DNA of 64,000 nucleotides from Cognatundibacterium squillarum (GCF_014652435.1 NZ_BMYU01000012.1:1-64000), one strand, 5' to 3'. Positions 17,679-25,854 are shown, counted from the stretch's first letter. Translations and numbers: made by a program. The notes: generated by a model not told the origin, from the letters alone.

Positions 17679-18230
17679 CTACTTGATATCAAGTCTGCTT
17701 TTTAACTCACGCTTAGCCGATGCCATAACAATCAGGTGCTGACGTCCACGCATATTCATCTTGTTGCGAATCTTATTCATGCAGTAGCCGGTTATATAGT
17801 AGAGGCGCAAAATCTCTTTGTGCGTATATAGCGGAAGGCTGCGCCACGCTCTCTCCACTCGCTCCGCGTCCAGCAACATTTCCGCCCTGTTCACTTCCTT
17901 CTCAATAGAAACAACCAGCGCCGGTACAGGCTTGAACAGGTTTTCACTAATAGCCAGCTGACGCTCCAAACTCTGCTGATACTGGTAAAAACGCTGAACC
18001 CAAAACGGCATATCGGCTGGCTTTGCATAAATAGCGAAGTCACGACCATTCATGCCGCGCACCATACCCCAGTTATGCAGCCGGTCTTCCAGCGCATAAT
18101 CAAGCGATGGCGCTCGCTTAGCACCGGCCATCACTCGGTTTCCCGCCTGATCAAACCCCGCCCTTTCCATCGCCACAGCCACCGGATCACGCTGCACGCT
18201 TGCCGCTCTCACTACTCTCTTCTGTTGCAT
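17679..18230 (-). CDS. Putative late-gene regulator (Q-position, sigma-4-like HTH)
   Basis: 183 residues, beginning MQQKRVVRAASVQRDPVAVA. The C-terminal 50 residues (THKEILRLYYITGYCMNKIR onward) look like a sigma-region-4 or ArpU/Q-type helix-turn-helix. The middle is helical and charged. It is the last gene before the candidate late promoter and the double terminator, exactly where lambda-type phages encode the antiterminator Q. The role is inferred from this context; it could instead activate the promoter. It overlaps the upstream gene by 44 bp. Confidence 0.65.
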   Translation of the reverse strand: MQQKRVVRAASVQRDPVAVAMERAGFDQAGNRVMAGAKRAPSLDYALEDRLHNWGMVRGMNGRDFAIYAKPADMPFWVQRFYQYQQSLERQLAISENLFKPVPALVVSIEKEVNRAEMLLDAERVERAWRSLPLYTHKEILRLYYITGYCMNKIRNKMNMRGRQHLIVMASAKRELKSRLDIK

Positions 18231-18582
18231 AAGAAACCTTTCTCAGTATTGTTCTCAATCGCTCTGCACGTTGCAGCGCTTCATCAAAATTCGTCACATC
18301 CACCACATTCACTTCATAACCCAGCGTTTTTACAAACTCAGCCGCTTTCAGCATCCACGGCGGGTCTGCGCACCGCACCAGCCTGTCCTGCTCACCCCAG
18401 TGGCAAATGTGGTTCGTTACTGGCGGCGTACCGAATGACAGATAGTTCTCAGCATTCCAGAACAATCCCGGCTCACCAGCCAGCGCACAGCGCACCAGCC
18501 AGTCTGCGCGATCCCTTCCCTGTTGCTGCCTTAACTGAACAATCATGCGCGCTGTTTGCGGCATCAAAACCTTTACACTCAC
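18187..18582 (-). CDS. Phage protein of unknown function
   Basis: 131 residues from a GTG at 18,582 that follows GGAGG by eight bases; a TTG at 18,609 is possible but poorly placed. It reads VSVKVLMPQTARMIVQLRQQ, then a Trp- and Cys-containing middle (WLVRCALAGEPGLFWNAENY, GEQDRLVRCADPPWM) and a helical C-terminus. It lies between the replication genes and the Q-position regulator, a place where phages often carry small accessory or Holliday-resolution genes. No family is recognised. Confidence 0.6.
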   Translation of the reverse strand: MSVKVLMPQTARMIVQLRQQQGRDRADWLVRCALAGEPGLFWNAENYLSFGTPPVTNHICHWGEQDRLVRCADPPWMLKAAEFVKTLGYEVNVVDVTNFDEALQRAERLRTILRKVSYATEESSESGKRAA

Positions 18583-18619
18583 TTTCAAACCCTCCACACT
18601 CTCAAGCAATCCTCAATAA

Positions 18620-18854
18620 GAAAAAACCTATACAGCAATTATGTTTATGGACACTATTGATACTATTGATAGATAGAATTAAGGTTTATAAAAATTACTA
18701 AGCCTAAAAAATCCCTGACGCAAAAAGCACTTAAAAAATATAAGTAAAATCACTACGCGTAAAAAACCGGAAAACATCTGTGCATAACGTCCAAACCGTC
18801 CACAAAACCCCGTCGTTATTGCGTTTAATCACATGGACACCTGTGCATAAACTG
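18620..18854. other. Candidate phage replication origin region
   Basis: A noncoding, AT-rich stretch after the primase-helicase gene. It contains two exact TTATGCACA sequences (minus strand; 18,779-18,787 and 18,842-18,850), which match the DnaA-box consensus TTATNCACA, and an A/T-dense segment at 18,620-18,770 that could unwind. Between the boxes are short repeats CGTCCAAAC and CGTCCACAA. Confidence 0.45.
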
Positions 18855-21710
18855 TCAATCTGGTTCACTGATACCATCCATGCGGCGACGATAAGCACGT
18901 AAAGCACCGTCAAACAGATTCGATGTCGCTGTGATATGCGCTTCTTTCGTCACGCCCTCTGGCTGCTGTCCACTAATCCAGTAGCACGTCAGCTGCCTTT
19001 TACTTGCTCCCTCAGTCACCATCACAGGGATGGCGCGCATATCGGCACTGCCTGCACGCTTTACATCACGGCCAAAACGGGCTTGGGAAGGCGGGAAACG
19101 CTCCCCCTGCAGCGCGCACCAGCGCAGGAATGCGTCATAAAGCTGCTGTGCTGTGCAGCAGATGTAAGGAACTGGCAAACGCTGTTCTGCCCATTCGCGA
19201 TAAAAACGCTCTGTCGGAGACAAGCCCAGCTCGATCAGATCCATTTTTGCTTCGGTCATCAGCGGCTTTGTGTGCGCGTTGAAATCGCCCAGCTCCAGAT
19301 TCAGCAGAAAGTGATAGAACGCTTCCGTGCCGCCGCTTTCCATTTCTGCAGCAGCCGCGCTGTAAAACTCTGGTCCCAGCTTCGGCGGCGTCCAAACCAC
19401 CATATAGCGGCGGTCTGTCTTATCCAGCGCGAGTGGCTGGGTTTCATTCGATAAGAAAACAAAATTGATGTGATTCCGCTCTTCGCGCGGCGTCAGGTTC
19501 TTCGGATTGATCTGTATGGTTTCATTCGCCGTGATCTGCTTTAAACGGCCTTTCAGCTGGCGCATTTCAGCGCGCGTCACAACTTCATCGCAGACCATAA
19601 AAAGCTTTTGCGACGCCCACTCATTGAACTGAGATTCAATTTCCTGATTGCCGATCACAGACGCATACTTGCCGTAAATCTGTTTCACGCACTTTTCAAA
19701 GAACAGGTTTTTGCCTGAGCCTTCGTCACCGTGCATCACGATTGCCGTGGCCATCTTTGCACCAGGGTTTTGCAGCGGATACGCGATCCATTTCAACACC
19801 CACTCAAACGTGTCATCGTCACCGCACAAATGGCGCAGCAGCAGCAAAATCTGATTGCACTCACCCACCACCGGCTTCATTGCAAAGCCATCAAACAGGT
19901 TCAGATGCGTTTTTGGGTCTACTGAATATGTCGGGTCAAACACAAGGTTCTCACGCGGAACCATCTTCCGATCAGGGCAGTTCAGCCACGTTTTCACAAC
20001 GTCAGGCGTAAAAGCAAGGCGCAGAGGGCCGATCTTTAACAACTCGCGGCGCTCACCGTCAAACACTTCGTCGCTGCCGTAAATCAGCGTGAAGCTGTCC
20101 ACCAGCCGCCCCACCTTCGTAAAGAAATCATCGTCAAAATCCGCGCGCTTGCCGCCCTTCCCCCCGCCTGCGGGCGCAGGCTTTTGTTTTTCGACTTTCT
20201 TCTGATCAATCGAGCGACGCTCAGGGCTGGAAAGCCACGCCTGATAATTTTCTTTACCAACCGCCGCAATAAACGCCTGTTTTTTAAAGTGAATATCGTT
20301 CAGTTCGTCATAAACGTCTGTTGTGCCGATCACCAGTGCGCAATTGCGCAGAATCACTTCCAGCGGATAAATCGCCTCCGCCTTTACTGGCTCATTTTTA
20401 TCCGCATCATCTGCAGAATCGCGGACATGCGGCGCTCCAGCCGCACTGAAATCCTCCTGCCCTTGCGGGGGGGAAGGGGCGCGCGCAAAATCCTGCGGTT
20501 GCTCCGCAACATCGGGGGGAAGGGGAAAATCCGCAGCTGTATCAGCTGCAGCATTATCTGGCGCTGCTATCGCAGCGAAAATTTGAGAAGCAACTACACC
20601 AGCGCCTTCAGCGGCCTGCAGGTCATTAAAGTCCGTCCATTTCTTACCAGTACGATCAGTAAAGCGCGGATACACCACCACTGCATTACCCACCGCATCG
20701 GCGGCTGCATGCGATTTTGTCCGGCCAGCATTCAGAAACTGCTCAGCCTTCACCAGACTGGCTTTCTGCACCTTCGCCTGAATACCCGGCACACCATGCG
20801 CATCCTGCAGTAATTCCGCATGCACAATCACATCATGCCCCTGCGCACACTTCAGCACCTGTGGCATCGGGCTGGCCAGATCAATCACCGGCGCAGCAAC
20901 ACCCCAAAACGACTGCAGCCGCTTCAGCATGCGCTCTTCCAGCTGATAGTCATCGTCAGCCAGAAAGACAATGCGCGCCGATGGGAACAATGCGCGCACC
21001 TGCTTTGCCACATCCAGCAAACTGCCCGCATCAAATGCCACTACTGCCGGATGCTGGCCAGCCTGCACCGCATAAGCACTGGCGCACGTTGCATATCCTT
21101 CGCCGATGTAAATAAGGTCTGTTGACGCAAAAGGACCGATCACAAAACCAGCACCGGCTTTTTCCATGCCACTGCTGAAGCGTTTTTCGCCCGCTGCATC
21201 AATCTTTTGCAAGCCCTGCACACGCAGGCCAAAGCCCGCATTTTCAATAAACGGGATCAGCAATTCGTTTTTGCCGTTCACGCGCAAGCCATACGATTCG
21301 ACCTGTTTTTTCAGCAGATACGGATGGCCGGACATCGATGCAACCGTCTGCGCATCCTTCCACTCCTGCCCCGCACGATTCGCCGCGCGCCGCGCTTCGT
21401 CAGCCCGTTTTTCTGCCTGCACTTTCTCTGCTGCAGCCAGACTGCGGCGCATTTCTGCGCGGTCAGCCTCGGTCATTACTTCAGTGTCAGACTCAAAATC
21501 TATCGCGCCGTTATCGTCGCCGTGCCAGCAGCCGAAACTGCCCTGCAGCACTTCGCGACCACTTTTCAGCGTCACAGTGCGCGCAACGTACCACCACTTT
21601 TTCTGTGGTCCGAACCGATGCACTTTACCGCTCAGCACAGGATGACCGTCCGGCAGCTTCGGCGCTCCAGCTGCCTGCATCTGGTCAACAATCTTTTCTT
21701 CAAAACGCAT
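18855..21710 (-). CDS. Phage primase-helicase (TOPRIM + superfamily 3-like ATPase)
   Basis: 951 residues from an ATG that overlaps the upstream stop (TGATG), beginning MRFEEKIVDQMQAAG. The N-terminal third has a TOPRIM-like primase core: LIYIGEGYATCASAY with the catalytic Glu, VVAFDAGSL, and IVFLADDD with the metal-binding acidic run. A low-complexity linker (about 390-450) leads to a helicase half with Walker A GDEGSGKNLFFEK (about 665-677), Walker B-like LFMVCDE, and a sensor segment FLSNETQPLALDKTDRRY typical of virus D5-like helicases. It should prime and unwind phage DNA. The candidate origin lies directly downstream. Confidence 0.9.
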   Translation of the reverse strand: MRFEEKIVDQMQAAGAPKLPDGHPVLSGKVHRFGPQKKWWYVARTVTLKSGREVLQGSFGCWHGDDNGAIDFESDTEVMTEADRAEMRRSLAAAEKVQAEKRADEARRAANRAGQEWKDAQTVASMSGHPYLLKKQVESYGLRVNGKNELLIPFIENAGFGLRVQGLQKIDAAGEKRFSSGMEKAGAGFVIGPFASTDLIYIGEGYATCASAYAVQAGQHPAVVAFDAGSLLDVAKQVRALFPSARIVFLADDDYQLEERMLKRLQSFWGVAAPVIDLASPMPQVLKCAQGHDVIVHAELLQDAHGVPGIQAKVQKASLVKAEQFLNAGRTKSHAAADAVGNAVVVYPRFTDRTGKKWTDFNDLQAAEGAGVVASQIFAAIAAPDNAAADTAADFPLPPDVAEQPQDFARAPSPPQGQEDFSAAGAPHVRDSADDADKNEPVKAEAIYPLEVILRNCALVIGTTDVYDELNDIHFKKQAFIAAVGKENYQAWLSSPERRSIDQKKVEKQKPAPAGGGKGGKRADFDDDFFTKVGRLVDSFTLIYGSDEVFDGERRELLKIGPLRLAFTPDVVKTWLNCPDRKMVPRENLVFDPTYSVDPKTHLNLFDGFAMKPVVGECNQILLLLRHLCGDDDTFEWVLKWIAYPLQNPGAKMATAIVMHGDEGSGKNLFFEKCVKQIYGKYASVIGNQEIESQFNEWASQKLFMVCDEVVTRAEMRQLKGRLKQITANETIQINPKNLTPREERNHINFVFLSNETQPLALDKTDRRYMVVWTPPKLGPEFYSAAAAEMESGGTEAFYHFLLNLELGDFNAHTKPLMTEAKMDLIELGLSPTERFYREWAEQRLPVPYICCTAQQLYDAFLRWCALQGERFPPSQARFGRDVKRAGSADMRAIPVMVTEGASKRQLTCYWISGQQPEGVTKEAHITATSNLFDGALRAYRRRMDGISEPD

Positions 21711-22147
21711 CAGTCCACCCCACCCGGCAGACGGCATTCACTGCCCATGCGCGACGGGATACTTCTGTAATCCAGCGCACCGGGGCGCACTGGCGCTGGC
21801 GCGCGCAGCTTCGCCACATCCAGCGGCTTGAACGGACGAACCGCACGCGGCGCAGCTACCTGCCCGACATAACGCTCTTTTTTGGGCTGCTGCACTTTCC
21901 CGAATTTCAGCGCATAGGCTTTTGCTTTATCCGTAGCAATCAAAAAGCACTTAGAACGCACGTTCACCAAGCCCAAATCCTGCAGCGGCATCAGCACATT
22001 GCGCCGGAACGCATCTGCGCTGCAGTGCTTTGTTTCCAGCACGGCACGGACATCATCGATAGACAACATCGCATCCGGCGCTGCGCATATCTGAAAAATT
22101 GCGATCTGTGCCGCGCTGCCAGCGCGTGGATAGTCAAGACTTCCCAT
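21710..22147 (-). CDS. Small replication-region protein, winged-helix-like
   Basis: 145 residues from the ATG at 22,147, preceded by GGGAGG. It begins MGSLDYPRAGSAAQIAIFQI; residues 14-75 (LSIDDVRAVLETKH ... ALQDLGLV-type pattern) resemble a winged helix-turn-helix. The second half is basic and Pro/Ala-rich. Translational coupling to the primase-helicase and its place between a CII-like gene and the primase suggest an origin-binding or helicase-loading role, but this is inference. Confidence 0.6.
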   Translation of the reverse strand: MGSLDYPRAGSAAQIAIFQICAAPDAMLSIDDVRAVLETKHCSADAFRRNVLMPLQDLGLVNVRSKCFLIATDKAKAYALKFGKVQQPKKERYVGQVAAPRAVRPFKPLDVAKLRAPAPVRPGALDYRSIPSRMGSECRLPGGVD

Positions 22148-22598
22148 GTTTGCCTCCCTTAATTTGCTCAATAAAACGCTTCTTCAAAATCGAAAAAATC
22201 ACATCCACCTCTGCATGCACCGCATCACGGTCGCTTTCCAGCGCTGTCAGCTCTTTGCCAGTCAGCACACCGTCTGCCAGCGCGCCAATTACATCCGTCA
22301 CAAAATGGCCGCTCTCGCTCATAAACTCAGCCAACCGCTGCTGCATTTCCGCTTCACTGAGACTCAGCACCGCATGCGGCACAAACGACCCGCCAGATTC
22401 AGCTGCAACGGCTTCGGCGTAATAAGCTTTCCCCGTCAGCGCTTGCAGTTCCATCCACTGCGCATGGCTCAGTGCCTGACCGCGCTTCTCATAAAGCCGG
22501 TTACGCAAGCCCTCCTGCGTCAGTCCCAGCGCCAGTGCCGCTGCAGCCATGCCGCCCGCTTCATTTATCAGCCGCAGACCTGCTTCACGTTTGTTCAC
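22134..22598 (-). CDS. CII/YmfL-like phage regulator
   Basis: 154 residues from a GTG at 22,598 that follows AGAGG; the ATG eight codons earlier has no ribosome-binding site. The segment AAALALGLTQEGLRNRLYEK is a helix-turn-helix of the YmfL/CII kind, followed by the usual LQALTGKAYYAEAVAAESGG and SFVPHAVLSLSEAEMQQRL. Family members regulate early transcription or the lysis-lysogeny choice. It is the first early gene after the Cro-like gene on the same strand, matching the lambda order cro-cII-O-P. Confidence 0.8.
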   Translation of the reverse strand: MNKREAGLRLINEAGGMAAAALALGLTQEGLRNRLYEKRGQALSHAQWMELQALTGKAYYAEAVAAESGGSFVPHAVLSLSEAEMQQRLAEFMSESGHFVTDVIGALADGVLTGKELTALESDRDAVHAEVDVIFSILKKRFIEQIKGGKHGKS

Positions 22599-22673
22599 AC
22601 AAAACCTCTTTTTGGGTGGCATTCAGCTGCAAAACTGTTTCTTAGAATCAGCACAAACAAAACGGAGCCAACC

Positions 22674-22967
22674 ATGTGCCGCTACGAAAACCAGCCCGCT
22701 CAAAAACAACTGAATGAATTACTGAAAAAAAATGACTACCTGCAAAGCTGCTTCAACAGCCAGCGAATCGCCTTCGCTGAAGCCCTCGCTGCCATCGTCA
22801 AGGCCGTGGTCGCGGTCAATCCCGAACTGGCTGCACCGCTTGCCGCATCGATCAATGAAATCGGAGAAGGATTCACAGACAGCGGCCCCTCTGTTCGAGG
22901 GGATCGCTCTTTATTCGCACGCGCCATGCGAGACAGCCTGCAGCGCGCTACCGGGGGGAATGGATGA
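22674..22967 (+). CDS. Small phage protein of unknown function
   Basis: 97 residues, MCRYENQPAQKQLNELLKKN to QRATGGNG, with CGGAG six to ten bases before the ATG. It is mostly helical with a hydrophobic central helix (AEALAAIVKAVVAVNPELAA). It runs against the early minus-strand genes, sitting between cro-like and CII-like genes and divergent from the latter. No family is recognised. An open frame extends upstream to 22,146 but only as the shadow of the CII-like gene. Confidence 0.6.
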   Translation: MCRYENQPAQKQLNELLKKNDYLQSCFNSQRIAFAEALAAIVKAVVAVNPELAAPLAASINEIGEGFTDSGPSVRGDRSLFARAMRDSLQRATGGNG

Positions 22968-22971
22968 TGAA

Positions 22972-23175
22972 TCACTGTTCTTTTCCTTCGCCCTGCACTG
23001 ATTTCTGTTTAGCGTCCTTAACAAAAATTTCAGGACGCAAAAGCATCAAATATCGCAGCTGGGCTTTAGGAATTCCCTTCGTTCGCCACTGCGAAACAGC
23101 GCCCTGCGTGACATCGCATAGCTCAGCTGTATTTTTCGTCCCGCCCAGACGGTCGATGATGTGATTGGTATCCAT
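22972..23175 (-). CDS. Cro-like repressor
   Basis: 67 residues from the ATG at 23,175: MDTNHIIDRLGGTKNTAELC. A single helix-turn-helix (TAELCDVTQGAVSQWRTKGI) of the Cro/YdaS type covers most of the protein, with PKAQLRYLMLLRPEIF following as is usual in this family. It is divergent from a CI-like gene with two shared operators between them, the classic lysis-lysogeny switch. Confidence 0.85.
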   Translation of the reverse strand: MDTNHIIDRLGGTKNTAELCDVTQGAVSQWRTKGIPKAQLRYLMLLRPEIFVKDAKQKSVQGEGKEQ

Positions 23176-23183
23176 GCACAAAC

Positions 23184-23221
23184 TTTAGCACACTTAACTT
23201 AGTTTTGTGAAGCGCACTAAA
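23184..23221. promoter_or_regulatory. Two immunity operators between cro-like and CI-like genes
   Basis: TTTAGCACACTTAAC (23,184-23,198, plus strand) and TTTAGTGCGCTTCAC (23,207-23,221, minus strand). They belong to the same family as three sites at 25,906-25,977. A plus-strand TTAACT-N18-TAAACT promoter for the CI-like gene overlaps them. Confidence 0.75.
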
Positions 23222-23237
23222 CTTTTGAGGAATTAGA

Positions 23238-23654
23238 ATGCAGGACATGAACACGTTAAAAGAACGATTAGAAGAAGTCATGTCAGAGCTAGGCATGCGG
23301 AAATCATCGGAACTGGCCAGCTATTGCGGCGTTTCCGCAAGTCTTGTCGCCCAGTGGTTTTCCGGCACAACAAAGCTCGGCTCAAAGCCGCTCAAAGCAC
23401 TGGCAAAGACACGTTTCAATATCGAATGGATTGCAGATGGCACACTGCCAAAATATCGTGCAGGCGCACCGGCGCAGGTCGAAGCACTGCCAGTGGCGAC
23501 ACCGGAAGTGTTTCTGGTCTACGCAACAAAGCGCGAATTAAGTCTGCTTAGCAAATTCAGAGAAGCCACGCATTCAGGCATGGAACTGATCGAAACAACG
23601 GCTGACGTAGCCGAAAAAGATGGTAGAAAAATAAGAGAAGTGAAGCGCGGTTAA
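23238..23654 (+). CDS. CI-like repressor, short form
   Basis: 138 residues, GAGGA six bases before the ATG. An N-terminal helix-turn-helix (SSELASYCGVSASLVAQWFS, about 23-42) is followed by a linker and a short C-terminal module VFLVYATKRELSLLSKFREA plus LIETTADVAEK. There is no S24 peptidase domain, so RecA-stimulated self-cleavage is not expected; induction must work otherwise. The same C-terminal module occurs in the next gene. Divergent from cro-like; followed by a strong terminator. Confidence 0.82.
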   Translation: MQDMNTLKERLEEVMSELGMRKSSELASYCGVSASLVAQWFSGTTKLGSKPLKALAKTRFNIEWIADGTLPKYRAGAPAQVEALPVATPEVFLVYATKRELSLLSKFREATHSGMELIETTADVAEKDGRKIREVKRG

Positions 23655-23659
23655 GTAAA

Positions 23660-23706
23660 AATCTGTCGCATCCGGTACAAAATAACCGAATTCGACAGAT
23701 TTTTTG
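23660..23706 (+). terminator. Terminator after CI-like gene
   Basis: AATCTGTCG and CGACAGATT form a 9-bp stem with a long loop, followed by TTTTT, between the two plus-strand repressor genes. The loop itself can pair (CCGGT / ACCG). Confidence 0.8.
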
Positions 23707-23739
23707 TCTTACAGAATGCTGCTGCGTATATTCGGCAGC

Positions 23740-24099
23740 ATGAGCAAGATTGCACACAATATCGACATAGCGATGCGGATCGCGCATATCAAATCGCAGG
23801 CAGAATTACACCGATTGTCAGGAATTCCGGCCACATCAATCGCACGCATTCTGAAGGGGCAAGCCACCCCATCCATTGAAAATCTTGCAAAAATCGCACA
23901 AGCCTGCAAAACAACGACCGATGCGCTTATTTTCGGAACACACGGCAGCAGCAAAGAAATCACACACTTTCCGCTGATATATGTCACCCAGAGAGAACTG
24001 ACAATCCTGCATCAATACAGGCAAGCCAATTCGATGGGGAAGACGCTTATCGAGACAGCCGCAGAAACTGCCGAAAAAGCCCCCTCCACACTGGCTTAA
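23740..24099 (+). CDS. Second XRE-family repressor
   Basis: 119 residues from the ATG at 23,740 (MSKIAHNIDIAMRIAHIKSQ); an ATG at 23,716 is also possible and neither has a clear ribosome-binding site. A helix-turn-helix with RLSGIPATSIARILKGQATP is typical of XRE proteins. The C-terminus LIYVTQRELTILHQYRQA plus LIETAAETAEK is the same module as in the CI-like protein upstream, suggesting mixed oligomers or a shared ligand. GCTGC/GCAGC inverted repeats flank the start and may be an operator. The gene overlaps a convergent small gene by four bases. Confidence 0.75.
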   Translation: MSKIAHNIDIAMRIAHIKSQAELHRLSGIPATSIARILKGQATPSIENLAKIAQACKTTTDALIFGTHGSSKEITHFPLIYVTQRELTILHQYRQANSMGKTLIETAAETAEKAPSTLA

Positions 24100-24266
24100 T
24101 TTTTTCCTGCTACAAGCTTCAACCGCACCTCGCGCACCACCTGCTCCGGCTTTCGCGGTTTTTTAGCCGTCCACGCGCGCACCAGCTCCATCAGCTGGCC
24201 CAGCGCGGCGCGATCCGTCTTTGGAACTATTTCTGCGAATTCGCGTATTACTTCTTCATCAGTCAT
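24096..24266 (-). CDS. Small basic phage protein
   Basis: 56 residues, MTDEEVIREFAEIVPKTDRA to VAGKN, with AGGGGC upstream. It is helical with a basic middle (RAWTAKKPRKPEQVVREVRL). It faces the second repressor gene and shares four bases with its end. Not recognised. Confidence 0.5.
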   Translation of the reverse strand: MTDEEVIREFAEIVPKTDRAALGQLMELVRAWTAKKPRKPEQVVREVRLKLVAGKN

Positions 24267-24350
24267 TAAAGCCCCTGTTGTAACAATGTTTATCAGTTGA
24301 AACAATATAAATGAATAGCACCACGGATTTACAGTCTAAAACGGAAAACG

Positions 24351-24390
24351 TATTTTCTATTTTGGAAAATATGCTTTAACCATTGTTAAA
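24351..24390. promoter_or_regulatory. Two inverted repeats upstream of the phage LysR gene
   Basis: TATTTTC-N7-GAAAATA (24,351-24,371) fits the T-N11-A LysR-box pattern, and TTTAAC-catt-GTTAAA (24,375-24,390) follows it. Both are in the AT-rich leader 60-100 bp before the LysR start and are likely autoregulatory sites. Confidence 0.5.
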
Positions 24391-24449
24391 CGTAATAATT
24401 CTGCATTTCAACTATCTGTTGAATTACAGAAACTATTTGCTGAGGCTCA

Positions 24450-25355
24450 ATGCAAGACCCCAGCATGAAAAACTATACCGTCGAAGAATTCCAGTTACTT
24501 GTCGCAATTACCGAAGAGCATTCATTTAGCTCAGCAGCCTCACGCCTTTCAATTGACAATTCTGTGCTGAGTAAAAAGCTCAATAAGCTGGAAGAAAAAG
24601 CAGGCACAAAACTGGTACACCGACCAGGCAGACCGTATCGACTTACTCACGCTGGCGAAAGACTTCTCACTACCGCAAAAAAAGTATTAGAACTGACAGA
24701 AATGGCAAACAGAGATATCGAAGCGATGCGTCACCAACATCATTTAACGATCATTTCAAATCCCAGCATCGCCATCATTGATGTAGCCCCCGCACTCAAA
24801 ATCCTGCGCGAACAATTGGACGTCAGCGTGAAACTGATCGACGGAAATTTTTCAGAAATAAAATCCGCAGTCCTCACCGGCAAAGCGGATATCGGCCTAC
24901 TCACAGAAAACCCGCACCATGACGGGCTGCGATTTTTTGACTACAGATCAGACCGGCTGTGCCTGCTTTGCCCGATCTCGCACGACCTATCGTGGCGCGA
25001 ATCAGTCAAGCTAAAAGACATCGGAGAGTATGAGCTAATCGGCGCATCAGCCGCGCGTCAGATTAACCAGTTCTTAGAAATCAAAGCAGCAGACGCAAAA
25101 GTTACGCTGAAGTATGTCATGGAAGCCGATAATTTCGACTTGCAAGCGCACTTAGTCAACCAATGCGGCATACCCGCGATCATGCTGGAAAGCTTAGCGC
25201 GGCAGTGGGCAAAAGCCTTCAATATCCGCGCAATCCCAATCAGCGAAAAGTGGGCGACTGGTAAGTTTTTCGCATGCGTACCAGACATTTCAACACTCTC
25301 ACCCGCCACGACCAGCCTGCTGGAAATCCTTTGCGCCCGAAAAAAATTTACATAA
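24450..25355 (+). CDS. LysR-family transcription regulator carried by the prophage
   Basis: 301 residues, MQDPSMKNYTVEEFQLLVAI onward. The winged helix-turn-helix is at residues 8-65 (SFSSAASRLSIDNSVLSKKL). The rest has the two-lobed LysR effector domain with clear segments (ADIGLLTENPHHDGL, LIGASAARQINQFL). The effector half is divergent from the chromosomal LysR proteins in this window. LysR regulators normally sense small metabolites; in an immunity region it may tie lysogeny to host metabolism or control the neighbouring cargo. It is convergent with a membrane protein gene, overlapping by eight bases. Confidence 0.88.
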   Translation: MQDPSMKNYTVEEFQLLVAITEEHSFSSAASRLSIDNSVLSKKLNKLEEKAGTKLVHRPGRPYRLTHAGERLLTTAKKVLELTEMANRDIEAMRHQHHLTIISNPSIAIIDVAPALKILREQLDVSVKLIDGNFSEIKSAVLTGKADIGLLTENPHHDGLRFFDYRSDRLCLLCPISHDLSWRESVKLKDIGEYELIGASAARQINQFLEIKAADAKVTLKYVMEADNFDLQAHLVNQCGIPAIMLESLARQWAKAFNIRAIPISEKWATGKFFACVPDISTLSPATTSLLEILCARKKFT

Positions 25356-25854
25356 CTTCGACGGATGCAACCCTGCAAGCCACGGAATCTGCCTGAGAAT
25401 GCAATCCCGGAATCATTAACCGCTGAAACCGATGATCTTCAGCCGGGGCAATGCCTTCATATAACGTGCCACTAATCCGCCCCAGCTCCGTACCACTACG
25501 CGCGGACACCGTGCAATTGATGACAGGGTCTTTCACCGGGAACTTACTGGCATTAGTAATAACCCCGCTTACCACAAGAACCGTGCCAAACCCGCTTTTT
25601 TCCATGCTCCACTTTTTCAGCTTCACTTCGTTTTGCGCCTGCACCTTCGGATCAATCGCCACCGGCGCAACACTGCCATCACTTGCGCCATTTGTACCCA
25701 CGACAGCTTTATAAATCACCATCGCAAAAACACCCAAGATAATCATCCCACCGATACCGATATTCGTAACCGGATGATTTATTCCGCAGTGCGGGCAAAC
25801 CTTCGCTTTATCGCTCACCTCTTCGCCGCACTCCCGGCAGTTTTTCAGCGCCAT
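25348..25854 (-). CDS. Zinc-ribbon membrane protein
   Basis: 168 residues. An N-terminal zinc ribbon (CRECG ... CPHCG, residues 7-24) is followed by one membrane helix (MIILGVFAMVIYKAVVG, about 37-53) and an outside domain of about 110 residues with a beta-sandwich pattern (LVVSGVITNASKFPVKDPVI) containing two further Cys. The outer domain resembles the FxLYD-like folds found in bacterial surface proteins. It is divergent from the 25,994 operon and shares its operator region, so it is probably repressed or activated together with lysogeny functions. It could alter the lysogen's surface. Confidence 0.7.
   Translation of the reverse strand: MALKNCRECGEEVSDKAKVCPHCGINHPVTNIGIGGMIILGVFAMVIYKAVVGTNGASDGSVAPVAIDPKVQAQNEVKLKKWSMEKSGFGTVLVVSGVITNASKFPVKDPVINCTVSARSGTELGRISGTLYEGIAPAEDHRFQRLMIPGLHSQADSVACRVASVEVM

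Noticed and set aside
22146..22673. Upstream extension of the 22,674 gene
   Set aside because: It is antisense to the CII/YmfL-like gene; the ATG at 22,674 has its own CGGAG site.
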